From Trebouxia sp. TZW2008 (taxonomy: Eukaryota; Chlorophyta; Trebouxiophyceae; Trebouxiales; Trebouxiaceae), in NCBI GenBank assembly GCA_002118135.1, contig BDIU01000013.1, positions 62,001-126,000 on the forward strand: 64,000 nucleotides of DNA. Reading direction: 5' to 3'. A program made the position numbers and the translations under genes. Each line of letters opens with the position of its first letter. Position 1 is the first letter of the stretch. Positions 12,224-23,400 of this stretch are shown one piece after another. Below the pieces are notes generated by a model that saw nothing but the letters and a program-made list of their open reading frames with translations, was not told where the DNA came from and made no database searches.

Positions 12224-12331
12224 ATCTGCCAGACACAATGCAGCATGTGCACGAGACACAGCCTGCCAAGCTGAGTCGGCGGCAGCTGCTGCAGTCAGCA
12301 AGTGCAGCTGCAGCATTAATGCAGCTTGCGC
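12224..12331 (-). CDS. Isolated candidate exon, minus strand
   Basis: A 36-codon phase-0 segment reads from CATGCAG to GCAGAT/GTGAGC on the minus strand: Ala- and Leu-rich helix (MLQLHLLTAAAAADSAW). A second protein-like stretch (TSTLLEGLAVRGDRARLEQ) follows in another frame just downstream (about 12195-12100), too close for a normal intron, so the unit may be broken. No family recognised. Confidence 0.3.
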
Positions 12332-12764
12332 CTGCATGTCAGGTGCGCTTTGACCATCTTGCCTGATACCTACATAGCACACTCTGTATCAGATGGCGCA
12401 CTTGCCATAAGAGATACCGGACTCATGCATTGCCGCTTCACACTGCAGTCAATGACACCCCACGCACAACATACTTGTGCAATAGCATTGTGAGTCTGCA
12501 TATCACATGATGAGTGCGTGACACTTGACAGAATGACACAGGAACTGCATTATGTTCGTATCCTCCCTATTGCAGCTTGTCTTGTGCATTGTGCATCTTT
12601 GTTTCACGCAGTTGGCATGACCATGTTGCATGTAAGGTAGTGATAGCGCTTGTTGACACTTGGCGCCAATCCCATTTGTCACACTGTACGCTAGTCACAC
12701 CTGTGCATGAGGCCAATTTGCTGCCTGATTTGCCTGGCTTCAATGTAAGCACTTGTGGTGGCAG

Positions 12765-15205
12765 GCCAGTCTGCTGCCTGAGGCTGTGGACAACGCTTGG
12801 TCATCATTAGGAGGCGGTCCTTCAGATCTCACATTCCCAGAGCTGTTTGCTGGAACCTGGAGAGTGCAAACCACCCTGACCAAAGTTGAAACTCCTCTAG
12901 GGCCAGACTATGTGCCAGATATGAAGGTATTAATAAATTCTGCACTGTTGCTGTTTGTAAAGGGAGCAACAGTGAATATGGCAGTCCTGTAATCTTCGTG
13001 CCACAAAAGATGGCTCTATGCGCATGAACATTGACTAATGTGCATCACAACAGCAGACCTCAGACAACAGATGTCTTTGGCCGCGCGTTGATCATCAGCT
13101 TGAGCAACTGCAAGATATTTTGCATAAGTGCTGGTGGCCGCCCTCAAGGTAGCAATCTTGGGCTGCTTTTGCTTGCAGAAGCTGCTGTTATGATGCCGCA
13201 TGGTGTAGGCTGTTCTTGTCTTGCCTACTGTGGAGATGTGCAGGTGCTTCTGCCCCACACACCTAGCAATATTTGCTAGAAAGAGTGAAGCGCTGTTGTT
13301 GTTGTTATCATGGTCCAGGTGCTGCTGCAGCAACAAGTACTGGAGGCAGTCCAGCTGACTCGTAGCAGAATTCGAGGTCGATTCAATGCCGTGCCTGTCA
13401 CATGCTGATGACTGTCTGTACACTCTGGGCCTGATTCAATTTGTTAGCCCTTGTGTCATGCTGCTGCATTGATGCAGGGTTTCAGCTCATTCTATCCTAC
13501 GCACTCCAGCTGATTTGTCACAATCAACACAATTCACAGTTGTGGGAAGAAAGTCAAGTGTGAGTCAACGACTTTACAGTGCTGCTGTGGCATACATACA
13601 ATGGAAATGCACTGCAGGTTGTAGAGCGTGCACAGAAAGAAGATCTACAGCATCCGCAGAAGTACCTTGTAAGCTTCATGCGTAACAGCCGGGGTCAAGT
13701 TGTCATAGATCGCCGCTTCAACACCTCTCAGCTGGTCGGGATGTACCTGAACAAGCCTGTGCCAGAAGACAACATAGTATGGAACCCAGACAACCCAAAC
13801 CAATTACGCATGCTAGTCCCAGGTTTGTCTGTCATGACGCTTTCTGTACTAGTATGTGTAGTGCTATGGACTGTGCATGGTTGACGAATGTTTGGTTCAC
13901 CACCTCTCAGCTAGTAGGGATGTACCTGAACAAGCCTGTGCCTGAAGACATCATAGTATGGAGTTCAGACAATCCAAACCAGTTGCGCATGCTAGCACCA
14001 AGGACCAGTCTGTCTTGCATGAGACCTCTTGTGCTATTGACTGTGCATGTTCAATAGACCGCCGCTTCAACACCTCTCAGCTAGTAGGGATGTACCTGAA
14101 CAAGCCTGTGCCTAAAGACAACATACTGTGGAACCCAGACAACCCAAACCAGTTGCTTGTGCTAGTACAAAGTTTGTCTTCCATGACGCCTCCTGTGCTG
14201 TTCTCTACACATGTGCAGTGCTATCAACCACGCATGGTCGATGAATCTGTAATGCACCATCTCTTAGCTGGTTGGCATGTACCCAAACAAGCCTGTGCCA
14301 GAAGACACCATAGTGTGGAACCCAGACAACCCAAACCAATTACGCAGGCCAGCACCAGGTCTGTCTTGCATGACACCTCCTGTGCTGTTCTCTCTACATG
14401 TGCAGTGCTGTTGACACTGCACCTCATTTTTAGCTCAGGAGTTGTAGTGCTGAGCTTCTGCCTGTGTGCTTTCAGTTGTTGCACCATGTTTAGTGAAGTT
14501 GCTGATGCCGGCATAATTCAACAATAGCGGAATCTGTTGCTCAAGCGAATCAAGATGCTTTTTGGATGCTGCTGCTAGGAAGCATGACCATCAACACGAG
14601 GGTGACGAGGCGCTCACAGGAGACTCCTGCACCAGACAAGATCAACACTTCAGAATATTTCCAACAGATCTTTGACTTTCCTGAGAAGCCCCAAGCCAAG
14701 GTTTGTCCATGAAGCAAACCCTTGAGTGCCAAGTCTGGATTGCAGCGGTTAGCTGGATGCGCCTGAGATGCAGCTTGCAATGGTGGTCACTGTATTGCTT
14801 GGCCAGCCTTCATTAATGCAGGAACTAGGCTGTGAAACATGCTATCTACACACGTTGACAAGCTGCAAAGATTGCAAGGTTGCAAAATTGCTATCACTTG
14901 CTGTTGCAAGATTTGTTTGTTGCAAAGCTGTCAGAGGTTGCACCCTTTGCATAAAAGGGCAAATTGTTTGATACGACTGACGCTCTGTGCAGGTCAAAGC
15001 CAGTCAGTGCTATACAAAATACAAGTTTAGGAGCCAGGAAGCAGCTGACAGGCAAGGGGGACCTGCCATTGTTGCTACACAAGTCATCTCAGACTATCTC
15101 ACTGCATATGACGGTGAGCTGCAAGTAATCAAGGCACAGAACAGGCCAGTGGTTGTGTACACTTACACCATGAGCTTTGTGAAGCAGCCAGGCTTTGCTG
15201 TGTGA
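12765..15205 (+). CDS. DUF6816-type plastid protein (5' exon not found)
   Basis: Exons 12765-12926 (phase 0), 13618-13822 (ends phase 1), 14579-14700 and 14993-15205 (stop TGA) join in frame. The pieces match the DUF6816 family known from cyanobacteria and chloroplasts: FAGTWRVQTTLTKVETPLG, VVERAQKEDLQHP, RGQVVIDRRFNTSQLVG, then TRVTRRSQETPAPDKI and ASQCYTKYKFR with GPAIVATQVISDYL. Members are lipocalin-like and thylakoid-associated with no known reaction. The N-terminal transit peptide exon should lie upstream, probably within 11.5-12.7 kb, but I could not fix it. Exon 13618-13822 is followed by three further partial copies of itself in the next intron. Family assignment comes from remembered family features, not a search. 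Confidence 0.8.
13899..14352 (+). repeat. Three tandem intron copies of DUF6816 exon 13618-13822
   Basis: The 3' two thirds of the exon (FNTSQLVGMYLNKPVPED onward) recurs at about 13899-13999, 14057-14170 and 14230-14352, with a period near 160-180 bp. The second of these (14057) is the closest to the true exon and includes the IDRRFNTSQ codons. The last has an extra C in ATGTACCC and is frameshifted. The true exon ends CCAG/GTTTGT; the copies end in CCAAGG, ACAAAG/GT-like and CCAGG/T variants. Confidence 0.9.
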
Positions 15206-15613
15206 GTTGCTGTGTACCTCACAACAGTCTACTGAGCACATCTGACCTTGGGATTGAGACCGCTTCTACACTTGATGAGGCCTTATGTCTGGATCTACGC
15301 TTGCAATGTAGGCCAATGCAAGCATGCAGGACATACTCATGCTTGTAGTCCATCCCTGTGTACAGTGTTCAGCTTTTTCAGCAGGCTATTCAATGATTGC
15401 ATTTGAATGAATGCCCAAGCCTAACCAAACCCTGAACAGTAGCTGTAGCAGATGAGCAATCTGCTGTGAGTGTGCCGCCAAGCCGTCACATCTGTGCCGT
15501 TGCTTGCATGCAAGCCGTCACATTTGTGCATGCAGAAGTGCAGCGTGCTCAAATCACAGCTGCAATTGCACCTCGATATTGATGTGTTTGCCATCGTGAC
15601 TCATCTGCTGTTC
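15206..15613. other. Intergenic region
   Basis: This runs from the DUF6816 stop to the next proposed ATG. It holds the DUF6816 3' UTR and, towards 15590, the beginning of a CpG-rich patch that marks the next gene start. A direct repeat of about 18 bp (AAGCCGTCACATNTGTGC) occurs at 15480 and 15512. Nothing else seen. Confidence 0.4.
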
Positions 15614-16918
15614 ATGTCCGCCTTGAAAGCGCTCTCGATCAATCCGTCCGCGCAACCTCTGCTGACAATGATGACCGTCACCCACTCCAGTTGGAGCCAT
15701 ATTGCCTCTGTAGTACCACCTACTTCCACCTGGCAGCATAGCACCTTCTTGTTATTCGCAGCGATCATGCGCGGAGGGTCAACCCTTCGCAGTTTGCAGC
15801 TGCAGCTACGCCACAGTACTCGGTTATCAGCCTCGGAGCCTGCGTCAAGCAGGCTGCTAACAACACCAGAGCATCCGCAAGCGTCCGAGCATCACAGCTC
15901 GACCCCGTGTTCCGCCTCGAAATCTAGTTGCTCTTCATCAGTCAGCAACGAGCAGGTCCGCATGCATGCACAGCTGTGCTTGCGTCGCCTGATTAATTTT
16001 GATGGTCTGAGTAAATTGCATATCCTTACCAAACGCATGCCGCAAAGCTCTTGTGTTGGCAGTTGCTTGCCTATATGCAACTGCACACCTGCCACCCGGC
16101 ATTTGCTAATCTCCTAAAGATGACCCTCTGTACAGCTTGTGTGGACGATGCCTGACTAACGGCATGTGCAGGTGCTTGCGGGTCCCAATTTGCAAAACAA
16201 GATTTTGGTCGTTCAGCAGCCAGTTGTGCAGCGTGCAGCAGCTTTGACGTCAGCCTATCTGATTGCAACTCTGCTCAGCTGCAGCCAATTGTTGCACACA
16301 GACAGGCATATCAATGCAGGTGACCATGCCGATGCAGCATCACAGGTGATACTTCACTATAACTTCATGTCACTGGTTGACTGCTGTGCATGCCTCACCT
16401 GGCATCTGTCAGCCCCAAATGAGACACGAAGACAAGTACCCTGCAGCATACTTTGTGCTGTACAGGCTGCAGAGCATATTCACAAGTCCCCACACAGCAA
16501 GACACAGCCCTTTAGCAAAGAGCAAAGATCAGCTGATGCAGCAGCAGCAAGCATGCAGCCTTGCAGCATGTCATCACACAGCAATGGACTCAATGCACCA
16601 AATCAGGCAAACAGCCCATTACTCACACAAAACAAGCCACAGGCTGCAGCATGTCATGTTCCAGAACACAGACAGGCACCCACGCTATCGTTATGCAGCA
16701 AAGGATTTGATGCATCAGGTCAGCCAAACAGCACAGCACTTATGCAAAACAAGTCCCAGTCTGAGACATGTCGCGCTCCAAATCACAGGCAGACAGCCGT
16801 GCAGAATCAAACTTTGCAAAGAAAAGGGTCTGCACCAAAGCTGTCAATCTGGCAGTCAATTGCACAACGCAGCAAAAGCTACCCCAGAAAGTCTGTGTAT
16901 CCACGCTGTGGGCGGTGA
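15614..16918 (+). CDS. Unrecognised Ser/Gln-rich protein, about 322 aa
   Basis: Three phase-0 exons join: 15614-15955 (ATG at 15614), 16172-16345 and 16466-16918 (stop TGA). The N-terminal exon lies in a CpG-rich patch. The middle exon has a hydrophobic helix (AAALTSAYLIATLLSCS). The C-terminal exon holds an in-frame tandem repeat of about 34 codons: NGLNAPNQANSPLLTQNK, then KGFDASGQPNSTALMQNK. Conservation of the repeat at protein level supports this frame. The end is basic (SYPRKSVYPRCGR). No known domain recognised. Antisense frames are also open here (for example 15892-16095 minus), so the strand call is not certain. Confidence 0.45.
16595..16810 (+). repeat. In-frame tandem repeat within the last exon
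   Basis: Two units of roughly 108-117 bp, diverged in DNA but aligned in protein (QANSPLLTQNK compared with QPNSTALMQNK, then PEHRQ compared with PNHRQ). It lies wholly inside coding sequence. Confidence 0.65.
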
Positions 16919-17880
16919 CATCAGGGTGCAGGCGGGAGAGTGCTGTCGGTTGTGAGGGGCGCATGATCATCAACGCATGCCCAGGAAGGCTAGTCAGATG
17001 GTCTAAACTTTAGCTAATACGGGGGCATCATTGTTCACAAGGCTTTGTGAGTGGCTCAATGCTTCATCACGCAACTAAGCTTCCTGCTTTGCAAGCTTTC
17101 CTCACTGCTTTGCAAACTTTCCTCACTGCTTTGCAAAGCATCTGTGTTATGATCATCATCAAAGAGACCATTGATATCTGCTGGATTTCCCCAGGCAATT
17201 GTTGCAACACACAACCACTTTGTCAGCATCAGTACATGCACATGGTAAAGTTGGTCATGCTGACAGCTTGACAGGCAATGATTCTGCACCTTTGATTGCT
17301 GAGTCCTGTGCTTGGCAAGGTGAGTCTGTCAAGTGCATGGTCTGACAAATACGTGGAAAACAATATACTCGCTCAACTTCACAAGGAAACGCAGTTTGCA
17401 GGATGTGAGGTCGTTGTTGCACCTCATCCCATGTAATGCAATGATCTGCAAGGGTCACATAATTCAGCTGCAGACCCAGGAACGTATTGGACTAAATCAT
17501 AAAGTCCCCATCAGCATGCTAGAAGTGCCCTCAGCGCGCCACACAAACCCAACAACAGCATGTCCTTCGTCTTCACTCTTCAGCTCTTCCTCCAGCAAAT
17601 CAAGCTTGCAAAGCTTGCCTTCCCAAGGCAGTGCAAACCACCTGTACACAGCAGTACACGATAGTCATACTGCAAACGCTTGCCAAATGAAGACATCACT
17701 GATTACAGCTGTCAGCACTATTGCGCTGCATTCAGAACCCTGACATGCCATGTACCCTTGACATTACCAAGCAGGTCATGCAGTGACCTTTATATTGCCG
17801 TAAACGAAAGATGGCGAGACAAGATGGGTGCCACACACACCTATCACAGGTGCTACAAACTGACACACCTAGCACACATG
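16919..17880. other. Intergenic region with a short tandem repeat
   Basis: This separates the stop at 16918 from the convergent NYN gene stop at 17881. At 17083-17139 a 21-bp unit (CTGCTTTGCAAACTTTCCTCA) is present about 2.7 times. Short ORFs occur without protein-like features. It should include both 3' UTRs. Confidence 0.5.
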
Positions 17881-19839
17881 CTACAAACTGTAAAGGACCG
17901 ACATCAAGATCAAGTGGTACCTTGCATCTGACTCAGACTGGCTGTCTGCATCCAAAGTCAGCCACAGCTGGTACTGCTGCTCCACAGCTACACAGTCTTC
18001 CTTTGGCAACACCTTCTCACTACCATCCAAGTTCTGCAAGCCCCAACAAACTGGCCCCTGACTGAACCTTGACTCCTTGCTTGTGCTGCCAAAATCCATG
18101 TGGCTGTTGCTGTTGTTGTTGCTGCTTGCATTGGCCACAGCAGATTGGCTTGGGCCTTGTTCATTGCCTTGCAGGACATGACTGCTGAAGGCTGCATGAC
18201 TGTTATTGCCACTCACACTGCCTCCATTGGCCACAGCAGATTGACTTGGACCTTGTTCACTGCTTTGCTGTACATGACTGCCGAAAGGTCCGCCGCTGCG
18301 TGCAGACACAACAGATGTGACTGGCACTGCATTGCCAGCTCCTGGAATTTGAGGCTGCACAGTCTGAGCTGAATGAGGAGTGGTGCCCACTCTAGCAATG
18401 CTTGGACCACCAACAGTATTGTTGCTTGCATTTCCCATAGGGCGGGCAGGTGTTCCCACCAGCTTGACATTGACTGTTGAGCTGAACCACATTTGCCCAT
18501 TCAGGGCTTTGACAGCATCAGCTGCTGCTTGAGCTGGATTGGGCATTGCACTGAAGTCCAGAACAGCAAATGAGGCATTTGCGTCCTTGCCAGTCAGTAC
18601 AGTGATGACAACACTGTCAGCTGCCTGCTGACTGATGTGCTGAAGCAGCAGCATCTTGCATTTCTTGTCGATAGAGGTGCCATCATTGATCAGGCCCGAA
18701 ACCTCCACCTGAGCGTTTCTTGCTGTTGCTGCTCTTGGCTGCACAGTAGTGTATGCCTGGCGGAACCTGCTGCCTGCATTTGGCTGAATTTGTTTGCCTT
18801 TAGACTGCTGCTGACCCACTGGATTGGCTGCATTTGGCTGCACCTGCTTCCCAGTAGAAAGGTCCTGTGCTGCCCGATTGCCTACATTGCACTGCCTTGC
18901 TGCATAGTACTGGCTGGGGTCATATGCTACAGTCAGATCCTGACGATTCAGGTGCTTTCTGAGGAAGGGCAGCCAGTCGTATGCTTTGTCAGCAGCGTTG
19001 ATGATGCTGACTGGCTTTCGGCTGGCTGATGGGAGGTGATACAGCACCTCAACTTTGAAGTTCCTTGACTGCAAGTCTGCTATCTTGTCGCTGAAATCCT
19101 CGTCTGAAGTGACAAAGACAACAAGATGCTGGGTGGGCTGCACACCTTGGCGCAGAGGCCGTTCCATCAGCCGTGCAAAGCGATCTGCAGCCTGCAAGCA
19201 AAAGGTACAGAGGTCCCCACACAATTTGCAAAGGGTTCAACAGTATGCTTGTGCTTTGCAGAGGGTGAAACAGTGTGCTGAAGCTTTGCATTGGGTAAAG
19301 TAGTATGCACTGCCGTCTGGAGAGTCAGCATCATGCTTGCAACCAATGACAAGGCTCAGCAGATGCACTGTACCCGCTTGAGCAGCCGATCAGCATTGTG
19401 AACTTTGTCTCCGCCTTTGCCTTGCCACTGATATGACAGCGCTTCAACATCACCCAGTGTAGTTAGGCAGCCAAGCAGGTCTGAGTAAGGTGAGCGCTGG
19501 TCCGACCAGCGACACCCAAGCTTGATTGTGTACAAGTATTTGCCCCTAGACGTCGCAAACTCCTCTTTAAGCAGGGCAGTAAGCTGCTTGACGCCGGAGG
19601 CATCGTTGAGCTCCCTAGGAACTGGAACGTTCTCTGCAAGCACAAGAACATAAGTGGAAGCAGCAGCGGTAGACAGCTCAGATGCAGTAATAGATGCACG
19701 ACGTCCGGCTGGTGCTTTTTCCAGCCATACGGTGCCGGGTCAGGCGTTTGATTCAGTCATCAATAGGCCCACCTATGTCCCACAGTATCAGGGTCCACTC
19801 GCTTTCGTTGTGATCGAGTCTCTGTGCCTGCTGCGACAT
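17881..19839 (-). CDS. NYN-domain ribonuclease with RRM-like domain, about 545 aa
   Basis: Three minus-strand exons: 19839-19773 (ATG at 19839), 19633-19374 and 19191-17881. The first junction restores TLILWDIENVPVP, the signature of limkain-b1/MARF1-type NYN domains, which carry PIN-like metal-dependent nuclease folds. Further acidic positions are present: LNDASGVKQL, GGDKVHNADRLLKR and VVFVTSDEDFSDKI, the last matching the SDSDF-type motif. After a linker, residues about 320-390 look like an RRM (FAVLDFSAMPNPAQAAADAV, then STVNVKLVGTP). The C-terminal third is low-complexity Ser/Asn/Gln with an in-frame repeat (EQGPSQSAVAN twice). It is likely a cytoplasmic RNA nuclease or RNA-decay regulator. 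It is divergent from the DEAH-RBR gene. The reading to 17881 is open, but a splice near the end is possible. Confidence 0.8.
18128..18290 (-). repeat. In-frame repeat in the NYN protein C-terminal region
   Basis: CATTGGCCACAGCAGATTG occurs twice about 95 bp apart. In the protein the unit begins NEQGPSQSAVAN or SEQGPSQSAVAN and is followed by Ser/Asn-rich sequence. It is a coding tandem duplication of about 32 residues. Confidence 0.75.
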
Positions 19840-20411
19840 CTTGATACGCAGTCAAAGTGGTGACTCTATTGCTGTGGTGTCCCCGAGCGCATCCCGCATC
19901 GAGCAGTCTCTTTTTGCAATTTCCAAGAGTGAAATTTGCACAATGGCGGGCTGTTCGATCTGCAAATAGATCGCTGGTGCATTTGCCGCATCATCCTGAC
20001 GCGAACATTTCATGCAGTTTTGCTTCTATCATGATCAGCTGCTCTTGTCACTCACGTTGAGGGCAATCATATCCAAGGCAAAAGGTTCAGCTTGACCCGC
20101 ATACTTTCACCGGCAGGCGCCTTCAAAAAGCGTACTACTTTACGGGGCTGCTTTGATCGCTGCCTTGCGCACAGGTGCGTACGCTTGCTTTGTTCCGCAC
20201 GTTTCAGTGCACTCAGTCACCACACCAACAAACCGGACCTGCCTCTTTTCGGCTGAGTGTGTCGCGATCTGCAAAAGTCTGGTCTTGCAGGTCTCTTCTG
20301 CGCGCTGAAGTAGTCGGCGAATCAGTGACCCTGAGTCTCAGGCTATGGCAGGTACTGACAGCCTCAGCTTTGCCAGGACACGCTTTTGCCGCAGAAGAGT
20401 GTCGCTGCACA
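19840..20411. promoter_or_regulatory. CpG-rich divergent start region (NYN and DEAH-RBR genes)
   Basis: About 570 bp between the divergent ATGs. CpG is clearly enriched, notably 19880-20010 and 20160-20420. Inferred bidirectional promoter with both 5' UTRs; part of 20175-20411 may be the first DEAH-RBR exon, as the frame stays open there without an ATG. Confidence 0.45.
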
Positions 20412-23400
20412 ATGCACCTGCAGAATCTTTCCGCATCAGCAGCTTGTGTGATACCACACCAACTTTTTTGTGACATCATTGCAGAGGCAGAGCCCCCCTG
20501 CAGCTATGGCACACAGTGTTTCAACATCCACTGCCGCAAAAGCCATCCAGCGGGCCTGTGTCCGGATGTGCACACCTGCAACAACTTCAACTGTGGGTTG
20601 CGGCACAGCAAGAACCGAACACGCCTTTGCCAGAACAAGGCTGCATGCAGACGACCAGACTGCCATTTCCTGCACCCTGAAGGTTGGAATCCCCGATCAC
20701 CAAACAGCAATGGTCAAACAGCTAGACCTACTGCTACACCTTCCAACACACGCCCAGTCAACGATGGCCAATCATCTGGATCCACAGCTGCACCCACCAG
20801 CAGACCACCACCCAGCAGTGGCTTGATGTCTAGAGCTGCAGCTGTGCCTGTCAACAGAGCACCAGCTAGAACTGCTCCTGCACCTGGTGGTGGACAATCC
20901 TCAAGCATCCTCTGCATTACAGGCTTTGGGTCCCATGTGACTGACCCCCGCCAAGCAGCACAGCAGCTATCAGACGCCCTGAGACAGCTGACTCATCAGG
21001 AGGTGCTAGTCAACATCCCTGGCGCTGCTGGAATGGCTCTCACAGCTGCTCAGGCAACTGCTTGCTTTCAGACTGCAGAAGCTGCTCAGGCTGCTGCTGA
21101 GCACTTCAGGGCAGGTCCAGTCAGCTTGCTAGGGCTGGGGCCCCTCAGAGCTGAACTGCACTGCCCGGATCAACAGCTGAAGAGGAGTCAGGCAGGGGCA
21201 AGAACCCCCCCTGCAGCCCCCCTGCAAAACCTCACCCCACATGATCGTCAGGCATGCCTTCTGCACCTGCTCGCCTTTTTCCAAGTTGGCTGTTTCTGTC
21301 TGAGTACTGCAGCAACGCATTTCTCTGTGTCTTCTTGCCAACTCTTATTGCTTTCCAGCTCAACTGTTTTTGTTTTCTGAATATATGCAGGAATGCATTG
21401 CTTCTGAGCAAATCTATGCGTGACAATTGCTACAAATGCAGTATTGCATGGAACTGGGCATGTCTCTGAACTTGCTTTCCTTGCTTTTCAGCAGTACTGT
21501 TTCTTGGAGGATGGCTAAACACTTGCTTGTCTGCAACCAACAGATGCACACCTCTCAGCAGCCATGTGCGTTGCACAACAGCAATGTGTGATGAATGGAG
21601 TCTTGCCCAATCAGAAGTGCCAGCAGTCAACCTTGCAAGCATGACCGTGGCGCTCAGAATCATATTGCAAATGAGTGTACTGTTGCCAAAATTGCAAAAA
21701 TAGGGACCCAGAATCATGTGTGCGCAACTGGGTGTGGTATCAATAAAGTGCACAACCAGGGACTACAAGTTATTGGGTGTGTTGCCCATTGCTGTTTATA
21801 AGCAGGGATCAAGAGTCATTGGAGGAGAGGCTGAACTGCGAGCTCTAGGCAATCATCCAGCCTTGGCAGAGTTGAGGGAACGCATCAAAGCTGTCCTGAC
21901 AGGACAGCAAGACAAGGCGGATGCTGCTCAGAAGACACATGAGGGGCTGGCGGAGAATGCGATGCATCTGGCTGGTGCTGACCTGAAACAGGCTGTGAAT
22001 GCCATTGAGCGTGTGCAGAAGGAATTAGCTCTGCAGCTTCAAGTCTTCTTGGACTATGTCACAAGGCTGCTGCAGGTGTTGTCACTAGTCCCAGTTCCAT
22101 TGAATGCAGTCAGTTCCATGAGAACGTGTCCTCTGCAAACGTTGTCAATATGTTGGGAGACATCCAGCTGACATGTTGCATGAATTGTAGCTCACAGACA
22201 TTTTTGCATGCACGAGGATGTTTTCATCATGTGACAGCAGCTGCATGATGACACATCAGGAGTGTGGTCGCTGACTCGCAAACTGTGACAGACCAGCAAA
22301 ACAGGCAAAAATGAAGGAAGATATGTTGCTGTGTTCAATGCTGTCATAATATATGCCAGTATGAACCCCCTGTACTGCCCCTGTTACTTGACAGTGATGC
22401 TTCTCAAAAAATAGTCCTTGCCTTTGTTTGGGTTGTTCCTTTCAGCACCAACACATTGCCGCAATTCTTGAGGCCTGAGATCCAATCACAGATTCCACGC
22501 TATCTGAGAAAATTTGCAATTGTGACAGTTTGTGTCGTCACTGCAGGCAGGCCTGAACCGGCCAACAACTCTGGCTGCTCTATCAACAGAGGCTTTCCAG
22601 CTTCAATTTGTTCTGCCTGCTTTGGCAGTTTCAACTGAATTTGCCCTGACTTTGGGGCAGCAGTGATCAAAGATTTTGATGATCTACCTTGGGCAACATG
22701 GATTAATGACGCTTTGTGGCATGACTGCAGGCAGGCTTGAACCAGCCAACAACTCTGGCCGTCCTTTCCAGAGAGGCTTACAGGCCTGAAGCTGCCTTGC
22801 CTGCTTTGGCGGTTTGAACTCAATACGGCCGGAAGTTGAGACAGCAGTGAATGGGATTCCCCACTACCTGTGACAAGGTGAAGCCATTGTGTTTCAGCAT
22901 GAGCGCGTAATAAAGGCTGCCAAATGTGATTCAGTAGGAACTGCTAGATAGTGCTGTCACTTTTGTCTCAGCAAGAACGTCTTCTCCATGCTGTCCTTGT
23001 ATTTTAGAAAGCAAATAAAGAAAAAGAAAACAAAAGAAAAGAAAGTTTTTTAGCATGAAGATCCAGTGTGTGCTGTCATCTGTGTTTCAGCATGAACGCT
23101 TAGTACATGCTGTCACTTATATTTTAGCACAAATGCCTAGTCAAGGCTGTCAATTGTATTTCAGTGCAACAATCCAGTGAATGCTGTTCCCCACGCCTAA
23201 GTCATAAAGAGGGCGTTGTTCAGTCTTTTCACAGAGTGAGTATATGTTATGCTTTCAAAAGCTTCATACTCTGTATGCAGGTCATAGTGACCCAGCCTCG
23301 CAAGGTTGCTGCACAAGAGTTGGCAAAGAGGGTTGGTATTGAGTACGCTGCTGGTAATGCGGAATGGGCCAGGAGAAGTGGCATAGTTGGGTGTCATGTG

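Larger units (their letters stand above)
10161..12764. other. Region with no firm gene model
   Basis: About 2.6 kb between the coiled-coil gene start and the first DUF6816 exon I can support. It holds one good isolated exon candidate on the plus strand (10725-10862), one on the minus strand (12331-12224) and a CpG-rich patch about 11480-11960 that looks like a gene start. One ORF there begins MALLTCCCW at 11703 but cannot be joined to a neighbour. The missing plastid-targeting first exon of the DUF6816 gene may be here. An 18-bp perfect palindrome lies at 10430-10447. Confidence 0.4.

Noticed and set aside
15554..16095. Open minus-strand frames
   Set aside because: Protein-like in part, but they lack consistent splice junctions, whereas the plus-strand model joins three exons in phase. 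Kept as a caveat only.
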